NCBI RefSeq assembly: GCF_024213195.1
Contig: NZ_JANAVF010000016.1
Span: 1-64,000 of the forward strand
Direction: 5' to 3'
From: Streptomyces sp. TBY4
GTDB taxonomy: Bacteria > Actinomycetota > Actinomycetes > Streptomycetales > Streptomycetaceae
DNA length: 64,000 bases
Below the pieces are notes generated by a model. That model did no database searches, was not told the DNA's origin, and worked only from the letters and a program-made list of their open reading frames with translations. Within the stretch, counting starts at the first letter, position 1, and every line of letters begins with the position of its first letter. This document shows, one piece after another, positions 44,116 through 53,241 of the stretch. The position numbers and the translations under genes are program-made.

Positions 44116-44792
44116 GGCGGCTCCCAACCAGAGGCAATGAAGAGGACACAAAAGGGAACAGGCCCACGAACAACAAGGACACGGCGCCTTGCGCGACCAG
44201 GGGAATCGCTGCTCCAGGAACCCGGCGCCACGGAAGCTGGATCGGGTCACACCGCCAACTGTGCTGAGGAGACAGGTGCAGTGGGGAGAGCCACGTGAGC
44301 GCGCGCGTGATCTTCATCCACACGTGTGAATACGCCGCCTCGTGGCAATGGGCGGACACCGCTGTGGGGTGTGTGAGGATCCCCCTCAGCCTCACGGACA
44401 CGGCACACTTTCACGCCCGGCGCGCAAAGCGCTCAGGCGGCTGCTCACGCCGGGTTCGAGCCGAGCAGCACCGCTCCACCGCACCGTTCACTCTTGCCGC
44501 AGAGATCCCAGGGCGACCTGACGTCCGCGAGGATCCATCAATCAACTGGCCGCGCACACCGTACCCGGCCCGAGCCAGTCAGGGCCCAGTACCGGGACAG
44601 CAGATCAGTTCCTGGTGGCGTCGAGCCGCGAAGCTCTGGACTTTGGCACTGCCCTTGGCGAGCAACTGCTCGCCAAGGGCATCGGTCACTCCCGCTCTGC
44701 AGACCAACGAGGCGCCACCACAGCCGGCACGGGTTGAACATGGCGACGCCCCACTGGCCGAGGGCCCCCGGCGGGGCATCTACGTGGTCGGC
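44116..44792. other. Long intergenic region between the cis-prenyltransferase and csp genes
   Basis: About 680 bp. It contains the leader and promoter of the prenyltransferase gene and a perfect palindrome (listed separately). The open frames here are GC-bias artefacts with no recognisable protein. Confidence 0.45.
44651..44680. promoter_or_regulatory. Perfect 14-bp-arm palindrome
   Basis: GCCCTTGGCGAGCA and its exact complement are separated by 2 bp. It lies ~113 bp beyond the csp stop. It may be a bidirectional terminator hairpin (12-bp stem, 6-nt loop) or a dimer-binding operator. No T-run follows in either direction. Confidence 0.6.
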
Positions 44793-44996
44793 TCAGACCG
44801 GCTGGATGTTCTCCGCCTGCGGGCCCTTCTGACCCTGCACGACGTCGAACTCGACCTTCTGACCCTCCTGCAGCTCACGGAAACCCTGGGCGGCGATGTT
44901 CGAGTAGTGCGCGAAGACGTCAGCCCCGCCGCCGTCCTGCTCGATGAAACCGAAGCCCTTCTCGGCGTTGAACCACTTCACGACACCCGTAGCCAT
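44793..44996 (-). CDS. CspA-family cold-shock protein
   Basis: 67 aa, complete: MATGVVKWFNAEKGFGFIEQ with RNP1 (KGFGFIE) and RNP2-like VFAHYSNI. A small RNA/DNA-chaperone. Monocistronic, with the 5' region at 44997-45309 (about 310 bp, no gene seen). Such genes are common and may be part of the chromosome backbone here. Confidence 0.95.
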   Translation of the reverse strand: MATGVVKWFNAEKGFGFIEQDGGGADVFAHYSNIAAQGFRELQEGQKVEFDVVQGQKGPQAENIQPV

Positions 44997-45309
44997 GCTG
45001 CTCTCCTCAACGTACGCAGTCGCCGACGCCCGCATACCGCGACCGCCACGCCCGCACCGCGCCGCCCGACCACGGTCCTGGACACCGAACCGACCTGTAA
45101 CTGCGATCACGGGCGAGCAGCGCTTGCAACCACGACTGCTCCTAGCAACCACGCTATCGCCCCGAGCGCCCGGTGGTTCAGCAGACACGAACACTGGGAC
45201 GCCGGGGCCCTCTCCGACACCGCCGAAGTCACTTCTCCTCTGCCCGCGCACAGATTCCGAGGCGTCACCTTCGACAAACAGCGCGCGCTGGCCCGTCCTA
45301 GGCTCGCTG

Positions 45310-47571
45310 TCAGCGCTGCTGTTTCGGAAGACCCCACTCGTTCCTCGCACGGCCTTCGGCTCTGGTCCGGCGGATGCGGCGCGACCATTCCGGCAGCCAC
45401 CAGTTCGCCCGCCCCGCAAGCTGCATAGCGGCCGGCACCAGCAACGCGCGGACGAGGGTCGCATCCAGCAGGACGGTCACCGCCAGTCCGGTCCCCAGCA
45501 GTTTCAGCGAGGTGATGCGGGACATGGCCAGGGCGCTCATAGTGATCACCACCACCAGAGACGAGGCACTGATGAGACGTCCGGTGCAGGCCATGCCGTA
45601 GACGATCGAGGAACGGCACTCTCCGGTCGCCCTGTACTGCTCCTTGATGCGCGACAGCAGGAAGACCTCGTAGTCCACGGATAGGCCGAGGGCGATGCAG
45701 ATCGTCAGCAGGAGCATGCTGATCTCCAGCTGCCCGGTAACCGTGAAGCCGCCCATGCCGAGGCGTCCTTCTTGGAAGACGGGGACCATGCAGCCGATGC
45801 CGGCGCTCAGGCTGAGTACGGCTAGGGCAACCGTCTTGATGGAGACGAACAGGCCGCCCGTGAAGGACAGCACCACGAGCAGCGCACTGCCCCCGGCCAA
45901 GAGGGCGGCCAGCGGAATGCGGCGGGCGAGCTCCGCCTTCGTGTCCGCCGTACGGGCAGTGATTCCGCCGACGACCCGAGGGGCGAAGGCAGGCAGTGCA
46001 CGAATCCGCTCCAACACGCCTTCGGATGCGGTTGCTTGGGCACCCGAGGGCAGGCGTACGGTCAAGAGCACAGCACCGTCGCGGGCGAACCGGTGGTGTG
46101 CCGGAGCCGACGGGGCGATTCGGCTGCCGTCGCGGTAGGAGCCGGTGACCGTGTCCACACCGGAGACGCCGTCGATCGACGACAGCCCACGAGCGTAACG
46201 GTCCACCCTCTCAGCGACACCCGCCGCCCGGGGATCGCCCACGCTCAGCACCATGGGCAGTCTGGTCCCGGCAACCTCCGGAAATTCGGTCCTCACGAGC
46301 TCACTGGTCTGTCGCACCTGAGTGGACTCCGGCAGTACGCGCTCGTCGGCAACACCGAACTGCGCCTTGTTCAACGGCATCGCGCAGCTCAGCAAGAGCA
46401 CCGCCGCCGAAGCACCCCACAACACAGGGCGCCTGGTGGCGGCGCTTCCCAGGCGCGCCCACAGCCTGCTGTACCCGGGAACGGTCGGGATCGCCTTGGG
46501 CGTGCCCAAGGTCTTGTCCGCCTGGAACGGCAGCACCCTTCGCACCCGGCCGAACAGCCATCGATCCAGTCGTGCGGCAGGAAGCACACTGACCCGCAAC
46601 AGCACCGGATAGACAAAGACCGCGGTCAATGCGGCGAAGGCGACCACGGCGATGCCACCGGCTGCCAGCGAACGCAGAAACGGCACCGGAAAGACGAGCA
46701 GTGCCGCCAGGCAGGCGATGACCGTGGCGGCCGAGAACAGCACGGCATGCCCGGCCGACCGGACAGCCAGGACGACGGCGTCGGCTACCTCCGCTCCGCG
46801 CGCCATCTCCTCACGACAACGCATCAGGACCAGGAGGCCGTAATCCACCGAGAGGCCGAATCCGAGTGCCGCTGTGACGTTGACGGCGAAAACGGAGACG
46901 GGCATCACGAGCGTTAGTCCGTTCAGCACCGCCAGCGTCGCCGCGATGGAGACGACCGCGATCACCATCGGCAACAACGCCAGGGCGGCCGACCGCAGGG
47001 TCACCATCAGGATGAGCAGCACGAAGGGCGCGGCGGCCATCTCGGCACGGCGTAGGTCCTCTCTGCTCAGCCGGACTGCTTCCGCATTGCTCCACACGGG
47101 TCCGGTCACGGCCACGGAGACGTTCCCGTGCGTCCCGGCCAGGCGCGGGACGAGGCGCTGCGCCGTGTTGACTGCCTGGGCCCCGGTTCCGGTCAGCTCG
47201 ACACCGATCAGGGCGTCGTGCTCGTCACGAGACAGCAGAGCGGGCAGTGCCGTGTCCCAATAGCTCCACACCCGTGCCACGCCCGGTTGATCGGCTGCCG
47301 CGCGGGCAAGGGCACGGCCCCGGGCAGCCGCCTCGCCGTATTTCATCGAGGTTCGGCCGGAGACCAGGAACATCAAATCGGCGGACCGCTGGTCGAATTC
47401 TTCTTCGATCAGACGGTCGGCCCGGTCGGACTCGGTCCCGGTGGCGGTGAACCCGGACGGAGTCAACCGGGATGAACACCCGATCACAGCCGGAAGAAGA
47501 GCCAGCCCCAGCACCGAGACCAACGCCAATACCCGCCACGGGTTGCCGCGAATCCACTTCACCGTGAGCAT
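45310..47571 (-). CDS. MMPL/RND-family lipid exporter
   Basis: 753 aa from an ATG. Twelve helices in two blocks: the first ends near the LVLMRCREEMARGAEVADAVVLAVRSAGHAV block with GLSVDYG, and the second repeats LGLSVDYEVFLLSRIKEQY and the STAMALSR-like motif. Two ~150-residue extracytoplasmic domains follow helices 1 and 7. A lipoprotein-like Cys (VIGCSSRL) sits at the end of helix 1. MMPL proteins move lipids or lipopeptides. It is divergent from the acyltransferase by 68 bp, and the two probably serve the same lipid product. Confidence 0.9.
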   Translation of the reverse strand: MLTVKWIRGNPWRVLALVSVLGLALLPAVIGCSSRLTPSGFTATGTESDRADRLIEEEFDQRSADLMFLVSGRTSMKYGEAAARGRALARAAADQPGVARVWSYWDTALPALLSRDEHDALIGVELTGTGAQAVNTAQRLVPRLAGTHGNVSVAVTGPVWSNAEAVRLSREDLRRAEMAAAPFVLLILMVTLRSAALALLPMVIAVVSIAATLAVLNGLTLVMPVSVFAVNVTAALGFGLSVDYGLLVLMRCREEMARGAEVADAVVLAVRSAGHAVLFSAATVIACLAALLVFPVPFLRSLAAGGIAVVAFAALTAVFVYPVLLRVSVLPAARLDRWLFGRVRRVLPFQADKTLGTPKAIPTVPGYSRLWARLGSAATRRPVLWGASAAVLLLSCAMPLNKAQFGVADERVLPESTQVRQTSELVRTEFPEVAGTRLPMVLSVGDPRAAGVAERVDRYARGLSSIDGVSGVDTVTGSYRDGSRIAPSAPAHHRFARDGAVLLTVRLPSGAQATASEGVLERIRALPAFAPRVVGGITARTADTKAELARRIPLAALLAGGSALLVVLSFTGGLFVSIKTVALAVLSLSAGIGCMVPVFQEGRLGMGGFTVTGQLEISMLLLTICIALGLSVDYEVFLLSRIKEQYRATGECRSSIVYGMACTGRLISASSLVVVITMSALAMSRITSLKLLGTGLAVTVLLDATLVRALLVPAAMQLAGRANWWLPEWSRRIRRTRAEGRARNEWGLPKQQR

Positions 47572-47639
47572 GGGTCGACTTTACCTATAGGAACGTTCCG
47601 CTGCCGGGCATATCCGCGCACTTGCGATAGAAAAGGGGC

Positions 47640-48425
47640 ATGAGGACAAAGGTCGACACCTCCGCCGCCGGCAGTCGCGGAAAATCTGGAGAACCGCACT
47701 ATACGATTTCCGTCGCTCGTGACGAAAATACGATCCTCGAAGCCCAGCAGCTGCGCTTCCGAGTATTCAATCAGGAACTCAAATCGAGATATCACGCGGA
47801 GCATGGCCTGGAGATGGACGGAGTTGACCAGTATTGCGATCATCTCGTCGTCCGCCGCGCTGACACCGGTGAAATGGTCGGCATGCACCGCCTCCTCCCG
47901 CCCGGGGGTGCCGCGCAGGCGGGCGGCCTGACGTCAGAGGCCCTCTTCGATCTGAGTCCGCATCACGCGCTGAGGCCGGCGCTCGTCGAGCTCACCCGGG
48001 TGTGCGTTCACCCGGACCACCGCACCGGTCCTGTCATCGCCATGCTGTGGGCGGGAACGATCCGATACATGACGCGCGGCGGCCACGCCTGGCTCTCAGG
48101 ACGCATGACCTTCCCCCTCTTCGATGGTGGCGCCCTGGCCGCAGCCTGTCGGGACCACGTGGCGGCCGGCGGTCACATCGCGCCCGACCGCTATCACGTA
48201 CGCCCCCACACCCCCTGGATGCCCACGGCGAACGACCACCGACCCGGGCTTCCGATGCCGCCCAAACTCCGCGGATACCTGCTTGCCGGCACATGGGTGT
48301 GCAGTGAGTTCGCCTACGACTCCCAGCACGACGAGGTCAGTCTCTACCTCCTGCTCTCCCTTGAGAACACCGATCCGCGCCGGCGGCAGTTCCTCATGTC
48401 ACTGGGAGAACGACTGACCTCCTGA
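47640..48425 (+). CDS. GNAT-type N-acyltransferase (OlsB/hemolysin-like)
   Basis: 261 aa; ATG preceded by AAAAGGGG. QLRFRVFNQELKSRYHAEHGLEMDGVDQYCDHLVV and VGMHRLLPPG match OlsB-type ornithine-acyl-ACP acyltransferases and autoinducer synthase-like proteins. ELTRVCVHPDHRTGPVIAMLW and AWLSGRMTFPLFDG follow. It would transfer an acyl chain from ACP to an amine. The end overlaps, tail to tail, the methyltransferase gene by 27 bp. It fits the ACP-linked operon next door. Confidence 0.8.
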   Translation: MRTKVDTSAAGSRGKSGEPHYTISVARDENTILEAQQLRFRVFNQELKSRYHAEHGLEMDGVDQYCDHLVVRRADTGEMVGMHRLLPPGGAAQAGGLTSEALFDLSPHHALRPALVELTRVCVHPDHRTGPVIAMLWAGTIRYMTRGGHAWLSGRMTFPLFDGGALAAACRDHVAAGGHIAPDRYHVRPHTPWMPTANDHRPGLPMPPKLRGYLLAGTWVCSEFAYDSQHDEVSLYLLLSLENTDPRRRQFLMSLGERLTS

Positions 48426-49340
48426 CGCCCCTGCGAGAGTTCGCCGTTCGGGCCAGCGGCGCAGCGTGATGCGGTAAAGCGTCGAGGCCTGGCGCATGAA
48501 AACGATCTCGCTGGCCCGCAGGTAGGTGCGGTACCGCAGGTAGGCGTCGGGACCGACGAGCAGCTGGGCCTCCTCCCGGGCCTGAAACAGCCGGGAGGAC
48601 CAGCCGCGCAGGGTGCGGGCGTAGTCCGCGCCGTCCTCTCGCAGTCTGGTGATCGCGAAGTACGGCTCGCACGCGGTGGCGATCTCGGACAGCCGCGGCA
48701 GCGCCGATCCGGGGAAGACCTCCCCTGCGAAGAAGTCGGGCACCGACTCGTCGTGTTCCGCATGATCGGTCAGCGCGATCGTTTGGAGGCTGAGCCGACC
48801 GAGCGGCGGCAGCCATCCGGCGCAGCGCGCGAAGAAGGCGCGGTAGGCCCCGATCCGTTCGTCACGGGACATGTCCTGATGGGCGAAGTGCTCGAACGCG
48901 CCGATCGAGACGATGCCGTCGTACCGCTCTGCCGTCTCGTGGTCCCGCCAGTCCTGGAGCTCGACGTCCACACCGGCCAGCCCGAGCGAGCGCACGTGCG
49001 CGTCCTGGTCGGCGCTGAGGGTCAGACCGACCGCCTGCCGGACACCGGCCTCCTCGACGGCCGTCCGCAGCAGGCTCCCCCAGCCGCAGCCGATGTCCAG
49101 CAGCCGTCCGCCCGCCGTGACGCCCGCTTGGTCGAGGTGGTACCGGAGCTTGGCGTGCTGTGCCTGCGCCAGCAGGTCCGTGTTCCCGGGCGCGCCCGTG
49201 ATGCCGTCCCACAGGGCGCAGGAGTACGTCAGGCCCGGATCGAGCCACAGGGCGTAGAAGTCCTTGCCGATGTCGTAGTGGGCCTGGATGTCCGCAGCGG
49301 TGGCACCGGTGCGAGGGCGTTGGCCGGTCCGGGTGTTCAC
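48399..49340 (-). CDS. Cyclopropane-fatty-acid-synthase-like methyltransferase
   Basis: GTG at 49340 gives 313 aa and overlaps the desaturase stop (GTGA). HYDIGKDFYALWLDPGLTYSCALWDG opens the CFA/mycolic family domain; the SAM site is LLDIGCGWGSLL; VSIGAFEHFAHQDM is the acidic/His active-site region; YRTYLRASEIVFMRQ marks the C-terminus. The family adds a methylene or methyl to an alkene carbon of an acyl chain. Together with the desaturase, methylation of a double bond is likely. Confidence 0.88.
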   Translation of the reverse strand: MNTRTGQRPRTGATAADIQAHYDIGKDFYALWLDPGLTYSCALWDGITGAPGNTDLLAQAQHAKLRYHLDQAGVTAGGRLLDIGCGWGSLLRTAVEEAGVRQAVGLTLSADQDAHVRSLGLAGVDVELQDWRDHETAERYDGIVSIGAFEHFAHQDMSRDERIGAYRAFFARCAGWLPPLGRLSLQTIALTDHAEHDESVPDFFAGEVFPGSALPRLSEIATACEPYFAITRLREDGADYARTLRGWSSRLFQAREEAQLLVGPDAYLRYRTYLRASEIVFMRQASTLYRITLRRWPERRTLAGASGGQSFSQ

Positions 49341-50311
49341 GGGCCGCCTCTCTCGTCGTACGAAGTGGATGGGTCCGGGCAAGGGATGAGGGCAGGAGGA
49401 GCGGCCGCCCTCATACGGTCGAACAGGCGACTGGAGCGTTCGGCCCTGGTCCGCAGCTCGTCGAGATGGCGGCCGATGCGGTCACGGGCCTGCTCGCCGG
49501 CGGGGCCGAGACCGGAGCGGGTCATCACTCCCAGGGCACGCAGCAGTGGCTGGAGCACACGCTGCCTGTGGATGTCGAGGTCATAGATGCCGAACGCGGC
49601 GATCCGCATGGCACGCTGCCGGTAGCCGGCAATGGTGGTACTCGGCCACTCGAAGGAGCAGATGACGTCGGCGAGGGCGCAAACCGCGCCGTCGGGGTCC
49701 AGTTCCAGCGCGGCGGTGTACACGTCGCGATAGAAGATCATGTGAAGGTTCTCGTCAGCCGCGATCCGCGCGGTCAGCTGACGGGCCACCGGATCGGCGC
49801 AGGCCAGTCCGGTGTTGCGGTGGGCCTCACGGGTGGCCAGCTCCTGGACGGTGACGTAGGCCAGACCGTGCAGCAGGGACGTGTGGCCGCTGGTGTAGCC
49901 GGTGGACACGTGCCGCATGCGCTGGCGTTCCAGGGCCAGGGGGTCCACGGCACGGCGTGCGTGCAGGTAGCCGCGCAGCGCGTGGGCGTGGCGGTCCTCC
50001 TCGGCCGTCCAGCGGTGTACCCAGGTGCCCCAGGCGCCGTCACGGCCGAATTGGGTGGCGATCTCGAAGTGGTAGCTCGGCAGGTTGTCCTCGGTCAGCA
50101 GGTTGACCGTCAGTGCGTCCGCCACGACCTCCGGGAGCTCGGACTGGTCGGCCTGCCAGGGGGTGCCGTCGAGGGGACCGTCGAAGTCGGAGGCCCGGCT
50201 CCAGGGAATGTAGGCGTGGGGGAACCACTCCGTTGCGTTTGCCAGGTGGCGGTCCAAGAGCGTGGCCACGGTCGGCTCCAGCTCCGCCAGGTGATCGAGG
50301 GGGAGGGTCAT
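49337..50311 (-). CDS. Ferritin-like acyl-ACP desaturase
   Basis: 324 aa (a GTG at 50314 is an alternative start). The di-iron ligands are visible: E74 in TEDNLPSYH, E105 and H108 in EEDRH, an E in the ELATREAHRN helix, and DENLH later. This is the FA_desaturase_2 pattern of plant and mycobacterial acyl-ACP desaturases. It introduces a double bond into ACP-bound acyl chains. Coupling to the KS gene upstream (29-bp gap) and methyltransferase downstream (overlap) indicates a pathway operon. Confidence 0.88.
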   Translation of the reverse strand: MTLPLDHLAELEPTVATLLDRHLANATEWFPHAYIPWSRASDFDGPLDGTPWQADQSELPEVVADALTVNLLTEDNLPSYHFEIATQFGRDGAWGTWVHRWTAEEDRHAHALRGYLHARRAVDPLALERQRMRHVSTGYTSGHTSLLHGLAYVTVQELATREAHRNTGLACADPVARQLTARIAADENLHMIFYRDVYTAALELDPDGAVCALADVICSFEWPSTTIAGYRQRAMRIAAFGIYDLDIHRQRVLQPLLRALGVMTRSGLGPAGEQARDRIGRHLDELRTRAERSSRLFDRMRAAAPPALIPCPDPSTSYDERGGP

Positions 50312-50340
50312 CACGCAGGCTCCTGATGCGTCGGCCGATT

Positions 50341-51564
50341 TCAGGGGCGCTGGAACACGAGAGCCGCGTTCTGGCCGCCGAAACCGAAGGAATTGGAGAG
50401 CACCGTCTCCAGCCGGGCGGGCCGTGGAACCTTGGTGACGACGTCGAGGTCGATCTCCGGGTCCATCCGGTCGAGGTTGGCGGTGGGCGGGATGAGCTGA
50501 TGGTGCAGAGAAAGCACCGAGCAGACGGCTTCCACGGCCCCGCTGCCCCCGAGTAGATGCCCCAGGACTCCCTTGGACGCGGTCACGGGAGGCGGGGTGT
50601 CGAAGACCCGGCGCAGCGCCGTGGCTTCCGCGATGTCGTTCATCGGTGTGGCGCTGCCATGGGCGTTGACGTGCCCCACGTCGCGCGGTGCGAGTCCGGC
50701 ACCGTCCAGCGCCGCGTGCATGGCCCGGACCGCGCCGTCGCCCGCGGGGTGGGGGACCGTCGGGTTGTGGGCATCCCCCGAGAAGCCGTAGCCGGTGAGC
50801 CTGGCGTACTCCCGGGCCCGCCGGGCCCGGGCGTGCTCGGTCCTTTCGAGGACGAGGACTCCGGCGCCCTCGGACAGGACGAAGCCGTCCCGGTCGACGT
50901 CGAAGGGACGGGACGCTCCGGCCGGGTCGTGCACGCGGGTGGACAGGGCGCCCATGCGCCAGAAGAGTGCCGAGCCCAGACGATTGCAGCCGGAGTCGGA
51001 CCCGCCGGCCACGGCGATGTCGCACGCGCCGGATCGGATCAGCATGCTCGCGATGCCGATGGCGCTGGCACCGGACGCACAGGCGGTGGTGACGCCCAGA
51101 GTGGGGCCCAGCGCCCCGAGCATGGTCCCGACCTCGCCGGCGGCCATGTTCGGCAGGCTGCGGGGCAGGACCGTGGGCGACAGAGCCAGGAGGCGGCCCT
51201 TCTCCAGGATCTGGCAGGCCTTGATGGTGGTGTCGTGGCTCGATCCCCCGGTACCGATCACCACCGCCACCCGGCTGCCGTCCCACAGCGTGGAGTCCAG
51301 CCCTGCGTCGGCGACGGCCTCCTTGGCCGCTGCGTGAGCGAAACGGATGAACCGGTCGGTGCGCCACGCCAGGCCGGGAGCCAGGGCTGGCTCGAGATCG
51401 GCATCCGCCACCCTGCAGGAGATCGTCACCGGCAGCCCGTCCATCGACGGATCGTGGGCCGCCGTGGGGACGCCGCCGCAAAGGCGGTCCCAGGTAGCGC
51501 CGACACCCACTCCTGCAGGAGTGACCATTCCCAGCCCGGTGACGGCCACGGCGTGGCGGTTCAT
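50341..51564 (-). CDS. Beta-ketoacyl-ACP synthase (KAS II/FabF-like)
   Basis: 407 aa; ATG overlaps the ACP stop. Catalytic Cys162 in TTACASGASAIG, His in VNAHGSATPMNDIAEA (one residue off the usual HGTST) and the second His in SKGVLGHLLGGSGAVEAV are present. The closing NSFGFGGQNAALVF is typical. It condenses malonyl-ACP onto an acyl chain on the ACP encoded just upstream. No chain-length factor or ketoreductase is in the window, so elongation may be single-round or use primary-metabolism enzymes. Confidence 0.92.
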   Translation of the reverse strand: MNRHAVAVTGLGMVTPAGVGVGATWDRLCGGVPTAAHDPSMDGLPVTISCRVADADLEPALAPGLAWRTDRFIRFAHAAAKEAVADAGLDSTLWDGSRVAVVIGTGGSSHDTTIKACQILEKGRLLALSPTVLPRSLPNMAAGEVGTMLGALGPTLGVTTACASGASAIGIASMLIRSGACDIAVAGGSDSGCNRLGSALFWRMGALSTRVHDPAGASRPFDVDRDGFVLSEGAGVLVLERTEHARARRAREYARLTGYGFSGDAHNPTVPHPAGDGAVRAMHAALDGAGLAPRDVGHVNAHGSATPMNDIAEATALRRVFDTPPPVTASKGVLGHLLGGSGAVEAVCSVLSLHHQLIPPTANLDRMDPEIDLDVVTKVPRPARLETVLSNSFGFGGQNAALVFQRP

Positions 51565-51851
51565 GCGTCGTTCTTCGCAGCGGCCCCAGCCGTCCGCAGG
51601 ACCTGGTCCACGGCCGCGACCGCCTGGGAAAGCGTGGTGTCGAGGTTCATCTGCTCGAGAAGGCTTTCCTGGACATCGACTCCAGTCTGCTCTTCGATCA
51701 CCACGACCAATTCCATCACGGCAATCGAATCGAGCTCCAGATCCGAAAACCTGACCGACCCGTCCAGTTTCGTCGGATCGATCTGAAAATGCGACTGAAG
51801 GAGATCCTTCAGTCGCGCCTCAGTGAATTCTTCGACGATCTGAGAGCCCAT
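51561..51851 (-). CDS. Acyl carrier protein of the lipid operon
   Basis: 96 aa with a normal phosphopantetheine site: DLELDSIAVMELVVVIEE, Ser42. The long N-terminus (GSQIVEEFTEARLKDLLQS) fits PKS/NRPS-associated carriers. The stop overlaps the ketosynthase start, so stoichiometry is coupled. The acyl chain it carries is presumably used by the desaturase and GNAT. Confidence 0.92.
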   Translation of the reverse strand: MGSQIVEEFTEARLKDLLQSHFQIDPTKLDGSVRFSDLELDSIAVMELVVVIEEQTGVDVQESLLEQMNLDTTLSQAVAAVDQVLRTAGAAAKNDA

Positions 51852-52096
51852 GAAAAACCACCACTTCCGTTACCTCTCCGGCGTTTCCGGTGAGGGCGCC
51901 CCTCACTCCTACCACGCCCGCGATCCCCTGAAGAAGTCATTTCTAAAGCGTATACAGAAGTGTTCATTCGTATGCAGCAATTTCCGGGTGCAGGTGGTCG
52001 CGCGGCCTTGATGACCTCGCGGGGACGGCTCGGGGCCACGGCAGGGGCCGACAGCAGAGGGGACGTAGAAACGGGCGACGAGGGCCGTGGCCAGGC

Positions 52097-53071
52097 TCAG
52101 CCGACGGGAGCGCGGTGGCGGAAGGATGCGACCGCGATGGTGCGCCTGGTGGTGGCCTCGCTGATGGCGAGGTCGCTCTTCTGGTGGACCGGGTCGTCGG
52201 GATCGTACGAGGTGCGCAGCGCGACGGTGAGGGTGGCATCCAGGTCGGCATTGGCGAGGTAGCAGATGCGGGCGTCGAGGAGTGTGCGGTCGAGGAAGGC
52301 GCGGTCGGTGCCACCGGAGGCCCGCCATTGGTGGAGCTGAGCACGCTCCACAATGGGGAAGAACGCGGCGAAATAGAGCAGGCCGACCCCGTTGACATCG
52401 CAGACGACATCGACGGGGTGTTCCAGGACGAGGTCGGGTGCCGAACGGGGCCAGTGGGAGCGCTCGGAGTCGGGGAAGACCCCGAGGTCGCGGGCGCGTG
52501 CGCAAAGGTGGCGAGGGCTGTCCGCGTGGGGCAGATGCACGTGAGTGAAACCAACCGGTGCGCTGCGCACGAGCGCGACGTTGCTGCGGGGATCGCTGCG
52601 CGAGACCCACACGTTGAGGTTCTCGACGTACAGGCAGTCCGGGCGAGGTCGGCTGGACATCTCGTCCGCGTCGAAAGGCAGCGGCGGCTGCCCCTCTGCT
52701 GTGATCCGGCGGATCCGGTGCACCGTCACCACGGACAGGCGACCGCTGTTGAAGACCAGGGAGTCGACCTCGATGCGTTCGCCGAACGTCAGATTACGGG
52801 GATGGAATCGGGAACCGGAGGTGAGGCGGTAGTAATAGAAGGCAAGGTAAGACGGTAGTCCCCGTGCGTCGCGGGCGTTGAACACGTCCAAGCCGCACAC
52901 CATGCTGACGGTCTGCCACGTCCAGTCGCCCACGCACGCGACCAGGTTCTGCAGGGGCCCACACATCCCAGGTTGCACGATCATCGTCCGGCGCACCGAC
53001 GCCGGGCCGGTCCGTTCCACCTTACAGAAAGGCACAACGACGTCTGGAGGAGCCAGCACATCACTCACCAC
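52097..53071 (-). CDS. LnmK-like double-hotdog protein (Pnap_2097 family)
   Basis: 324 aa; GTG start after GGAAGAGGGA. MIVQPGMCGPLQNLVACVGDWTWQTVSMVCG followed by ARDARGLPSYLAFYYYR, HPRNLTFGERIEVDS and FNSGRLSVVTVHRI matches the N-terminal hotdog of LnmK (acyltransferase/decarboxylase); a second hotdog follows (residues ~170-310). In the leinamycin pathway LnmK makes propionyl-ACP from methylmalonyl-CoA. Here it would load or modify the ACP substrate. It is ~245 bp upstream of the ACP gene and in the same direction. Confidence 0.75.
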   Translation of the reverse strand: MVSDVLAPPDVVVPFCKVERTGPASVRRTMIVQPGMCGPLQNLVACVGDWTWQTVSMVCGLDVFNARDARGLPSYLAFYYYRLTSGSRFHPRNLTFGERIEVDSLVFNSGRLSVVTVHRIRRITAEGQPPLPFDADEMSSRPRPDCLYVENLNVWVSRSDPRSNVALVRSAPVGFTHVHLPHADSPRHLCARARDLGVFPDSERSHWPRSAPDLVLEHPVDVVCDVNGVGLLYFAAFFPIVERAQLHQWRASGGTDRAFLDRTLLDARICYLANADLDATLTVALRTSYDPDDPVHQKSDLAISEATTRRTIAVASFRHRAPVG

Positions 53072-53241
53072 AATCCCTCTTCCAGACCCGAGGCCCAGGG
53101 ACGCCGGTACAGGGGCGTCGGAACCTGCGAAAACGAAGATCGTCCCTGCACCCCTCCAAGTTCAAATCTCCTGCCGCTAAATGGGTTACCACGGCATCGA
53201 ACCAGCCAGGCGCCGACGAAACTCCGGAAGGCCGCTACGCC

